From Zygnema cylindricum (lineage: Eukaryota > Streptophyta > Zygnematophyceae > Zygnematales > Zygnemataceae), in contig JBBHKE010002370.1 of assembly GCA_037447655.1 (NCBI GenBank), positions 171,320-193,713 on the forward strand: a DNA stretch of 22,394 nucleotides. The letters are read 5' to 3'. The position numbers and the translations under genes were made by a program. Of this stretch, positions 19,974-22,394 are shown piece by piece; the first letter of the stretch is position 1, and each line of letters opens with the position of its first letter. A model generated the notes under the pieces. That model saw only the letters and a list, made by a program, of their open reading frames with translations, did no database searches and was not told the origin of the DNA.

Positions 19974-20102
19974 TCAACTCAACCCTGTTACTATTTTATT
20001 TCATTTTGAGGCCAATACAATATGGGTCTTAAGGTAGTATTGTAAAATTTAAGTACAATAGGCATATTGTATGGGTGTACTGTCACCTACTTTTGAACTA
20101 TA
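19974..20102. mobile_element. Truncated copy of the 11471 miniature element, just upstream of the gene
   Basis: CTCAACCCTGTTACT, CCAATACAATATGGGTCTTAAGG, CATATTGTATGGG and CACCTACTTTTGAACTAT match the right half of the 11471-11748 element in order. The left end is missing. It starts about 94 bp upstream of the first ATG (19880) of the minus-strand gene, so it may form part of its promoter or 5' leader. Confidence 0.8.
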
Positions 20103-20107
20103 CTCTC

Positions 20108-20190
20108 CTGGCACGACATAATGGATGGCAGACATAATGGAAGGTCGTGCCAGTAAACATGAGAAATAGACGTATCCGCATGTTTACTGG
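20108..20190. repeat. Two hairpins sharing one arm base-block
   Basis: CTGGCACGAC/GTCGTGCCAG (20108-20117, 20144-20153) encloses two direct copies of GACATAATGG. CCAGTAAACATG/CATGTTTACTGG (20150-20161, 20179-20190) reuses the CCAG of the first hairpin. Both are perfect. Confidence 0.9.
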
Positions 20191-20266
20191 GACCGCCTAA
20201 TGGAGAACAGGCCTAACACAATAACACGAATAGCGTCCGGGTGGTTTTTGCCGTGTGCTTACAAAA

Positions 20267-20302
20267 TAGCGCTAGGAACAATAACTATTTTTCCTAGCGC
20301 TA
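20267..20302. repeat. Perfect 12-bp inverted repeat
   Basis: TAGCGCTAGGAA and TTCCTAGCGCTA enclose a 12-base AT-rich loop. It lies inside the fragment ending at 20440. Confidence 0.9.
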
Positions 20303-20417
20303 ATTTTGTTGGCGGCTCAAATCGTCCACGTCACCTGGACTGTAAATAGAATAATTAAACAAGTAAAAATTAAACAGTCACAAAAAAATTAAAACAGTAA
20401 ATAGCTAATTATTTCTT

Positions 20418-20442
20418 TACGCTAATAGCGATCCACGGTGTT
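20418..20442 (-). mobile_element. Right terminal motif of the miniature-element family
   Basis: TACGCTAATAGCGATCCACG followed by GTGTT is the inverted family end with small changes. CGCTAATTTTGTTGGCGGC at about 20298 resembles the interior of the 11957 copy. A possible eroded left end is AACACGAATAGCGTCC near 20223. Confidence 0.6.
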
Positions 20443-21244
20443 AGCGCTCGACGCGCCTCGGTTTGGTTTCCACTTCCACATCACTTTGGTACCCAGCGAA
20501 GCTGACATTCTAAAACAACCGTTAAAAAGTAGAAACCATAAAAAAGTTGTAAAATCGCATATAACTTCTAAAATGCCCTAATTTTTTAATTAGGGTGACG
20601 TTCCATTAGACAAAAAGTGGGGTAGTTTACAGAAATACGCGACTATCCGTACCATACCGTACCGCTTATTTCATTTTTATACAAAAAAACAACATTACAA
20701 AGAATCTCGCCGATACTCTCCGAAGGTGTGGGAGGTAAAATTGACCGTCGGATGTTCATCTACGAGGCATTCGCTTCATTTTAACTTTCAACCCACCTCG
20801 AGGAGGTGGGTTTGCAAATACATAAAAAAAAAATCGTGACACGTTGGATGATTAAGCTACGTGTCATGATGCACAAACAACGAAAAATCACAAGGTTTGC
20901 ACATGACACATGCTTTCCAAAATACAACAGAAAATAAAAATGTAACTTCGTAACATTCCTTCGTCACGCTATTTTCGGTAACTTTTGTTCGTCACACTAT
21001 TTCTCTCAAAAGACTTTGGCTATGTTCGAAAACATAAATAAAAAAAAATGAGCTGGCGTAAAGACTAGCGTCTGCAAAAGGTTCGTATGATGATGATTCA
21101 TATGCAAGTACATGGTACGTAAGTGAAGATTTGAAGTTGAGTTTGTCAGTGCTGAAAATATGAAAGATAATCAATATCGGATCGTAGCTTGCGTGGCGTC
21201 AAACAATTTGAAACACGCGATTTACAAACTCTTCGTGACGGGGC
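20443..21244. other. No gene seen
   Basis: No supported gene. It has a perfect hairpin AACCCACCTC/GAGGTGGGTT with a 3-base loop (20790-20812) shortly before a run of A, and the direct phrase TTCGTCAC(G/A)CTATTT at about 20959 and 20989. Confidence 0.5.
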
Positions 21245-21775
21245 ATCGACTCATAGGCTATTCCCACCGGAAAAAAAAATCACTTCCGCAACAGACGGCG
21301 TTCAATTAATGTACGGCTTTCTGAACACCGACTTCTTTGTTGTCAAAAGGTCCCGGAAAACGGTATAATAAAACACCCTCAAAATATTTGAGGATATTGA
21401 AGTCGGGTTAATGTTGCGTCTTTCTTTCAAACATGTCAGCGGTAAACCCAAAAGTTGACGAAGAAAACACAACATCCGAACGGCTATTTCGCTGTTTTCG
21501 CGCGAAAAAAATGTCCAACTTTGAACAACCGTCGTCGTCCTTCGAACATTCATTCTCGAGGGGGTTGTATTGGTAGCTTTGAAAAACTGTAGGTTTGCTT
21601 TCGCGCCTATGTTTGATGACGTCGAGGCGTGCGACGTGTCACATGACACCTTGAATCAGAGTTATGTGCCAAACTTTTGGTAAGAACAAGTCCCGTTTTC
21701 CGATGAGTTATTCGAAAATCATCGGAATGGGCAAAAAGTTACAAATGCTCCGGTGGGAATAGGCTATTAATCGAC
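21245..21775. mobile_element. 531-bp foldback-type element
   Basis: The left end contains CTATTCCCACCGGA and the right end its reverse complement. The inverted match extends to 27 bases with four mismatches (21245-21271 and 21749-21775). An inner hairpin CCGATGA/TCATCGG lies near 21697-21725. The 115-codon minus-strand frame inside has no recognisable domain. Confidence 0.65.
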
Positions 21776-22394
21776 TTCGTCCGTAGAGTTGGCCGCACGA
21801 CTATATAAACGTCTGATGGAACTTCATCCTTAGCTTCCTAATTTGTTTTAATTAAAACTAGGTGACTGCAGAGTGTAGAAACTAATGGTTTTAAAGTATT
21901 TTGTAGGTCTGAAAAGAAATAAAGAAGCCGAGGCAATCTATCTCTAACTTCTCTCTCCAACTCTCAAACTTGTTGCAATCACTGAGAAATTGGAGAGGAA
22001 GCTAGAGCCACGGCTACCTAGGCTATCCTGAGGTTTACGGGAAATTTATATTAAGTTAAGGTTTATTTATTTAAAATGTATGTGCCGGCGACAGGAATTG
22101 ATCCTTGTACCTACCGGCCGGCAGACAGGAAATAGCCGGTAGCCTTAGCCGTTAAGTCTAGGATTAATGTTACGTAGTATATAGTTCAGGCATGGCATTA
22201 GGCATGAAATATATAATGGCCTAGATACATAGGGCATTAGATAATATCAATTTACTTAATAGCATGCATATGTATAAATTAATTAATAGTTAGATATATG
22301 ATGCATTGTAATTAGGATCTGAATTGCCGATTCCGATGGCCGATAAAGGACAGACGGCCGGCCATCCATGTTCCTAGTTAAGGACAGTGGCCGT
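21776..22394. other. No gene seen; possible leader or LTR-like sequence
   Basis: Above-average CCGG content: GCCGGC words and a hairpin CTACCGGC/GCCGGTAG (22111-22118, 22135-22142), with GACAGG repeated on both sides. No coding frame of note. Confidence 0.35.
21802..21809 (+). promoter_or_regulatory. TATA-box-like site
   Basis: TATATAAA lies in otherwise mixed sequence, with a pyrimidine-rich leader-like stretch (CTCTAACTTCTCTCTCCAAC) about 140 bp downstream. No clear coding start follows in the remaining 585 bp, so the transcript, if any, extends outside the window. A retrotransposon LTR promoter is an alternative, but no primer-binding site is seen. Confidence 0.3.

Noticed and set aside
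22081-22142. tRNA-like or primer-binding sequence near the right edge
   Set aside because: No A/B box pair or cloverleaf could be drawn, and no TGG start of a primer-binding site next to a CA end.
1-22394. CRISPR arrays, rRNA or tRNA genes, prokaryotic operons
   Set aside because: No spaced identical repeats, conserved RNA cores or closely packed ribosome-bound ORFs were seen; introns show the DNA is eukaryotic.

Overview
Eukaryotic nuclear DNA: AT-rich, gene-poor, full of decayed DNA transposons, with genes interrupted by GT-AG introns. Nothing looks bacterial, organellar or viral. Canonical donors and acceptors, introns of about 95-675 bp, and a DDE transposase type that I associate from memory with stramenopile and plant/algal genomes suggest a large, repeat-rich plant, alga or stramenopile genome. 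The species cannot be named from the sequence.

Layout. 1-1700: fragments of a miniature inverted-repeat element, a 144-bp tandem duplication, and a small ORF with an internal 47-bp repeat. 1805-6917: a broken pogo-like (DDE_1-type) transposase gene that I can follow over four exons. Its first intron is 2.8 kb and holds an unrelated, also broken ORF (3000-4666), long purine tracts, and two groups of GCGACGAC hairpins. 7020-7760: two tandem-repeat arrays (126 and about 148 bp periods) ending in a hairpin of the same GCGACGAC family, probably the element's 3' side. 8460-9430: pyrimidine and purine tracts. 10371-11197: a hAT-like element rich in CGATATATCG with the remnant of a BED zinc finger. 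11471-11748: a 278-bp element with matching ends and a near-perfect 8-bp target duplication. 11957-14962: more miniature elements and a 16-bp minisatellite.

16022-19880, minus strand: the one apparently intact host gene. No single ORF shows it. Joining phase-consistent exons gives a secreted or lumen-targeted beta-propeller-like protein whose motif order (NTDSGG, NVDWEE, LLVADTGNN, WILTKR, VTAADVS, VVTNEQ) recalls a bacterial secreted propeller family. A truncated copy of the 11471 element lies about 94 bp upstream of its first ATG.

20100-22394: interlocked hairpins, another end of the recurring miniature family, a 531-bp foldback element, and a TATA-box-like site with nothing recognisable downstream.

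The genes show no sign of acting together. The left half is a nested transposon graveyard and the right half is one intron-rich gene surrounded by miniature elements.
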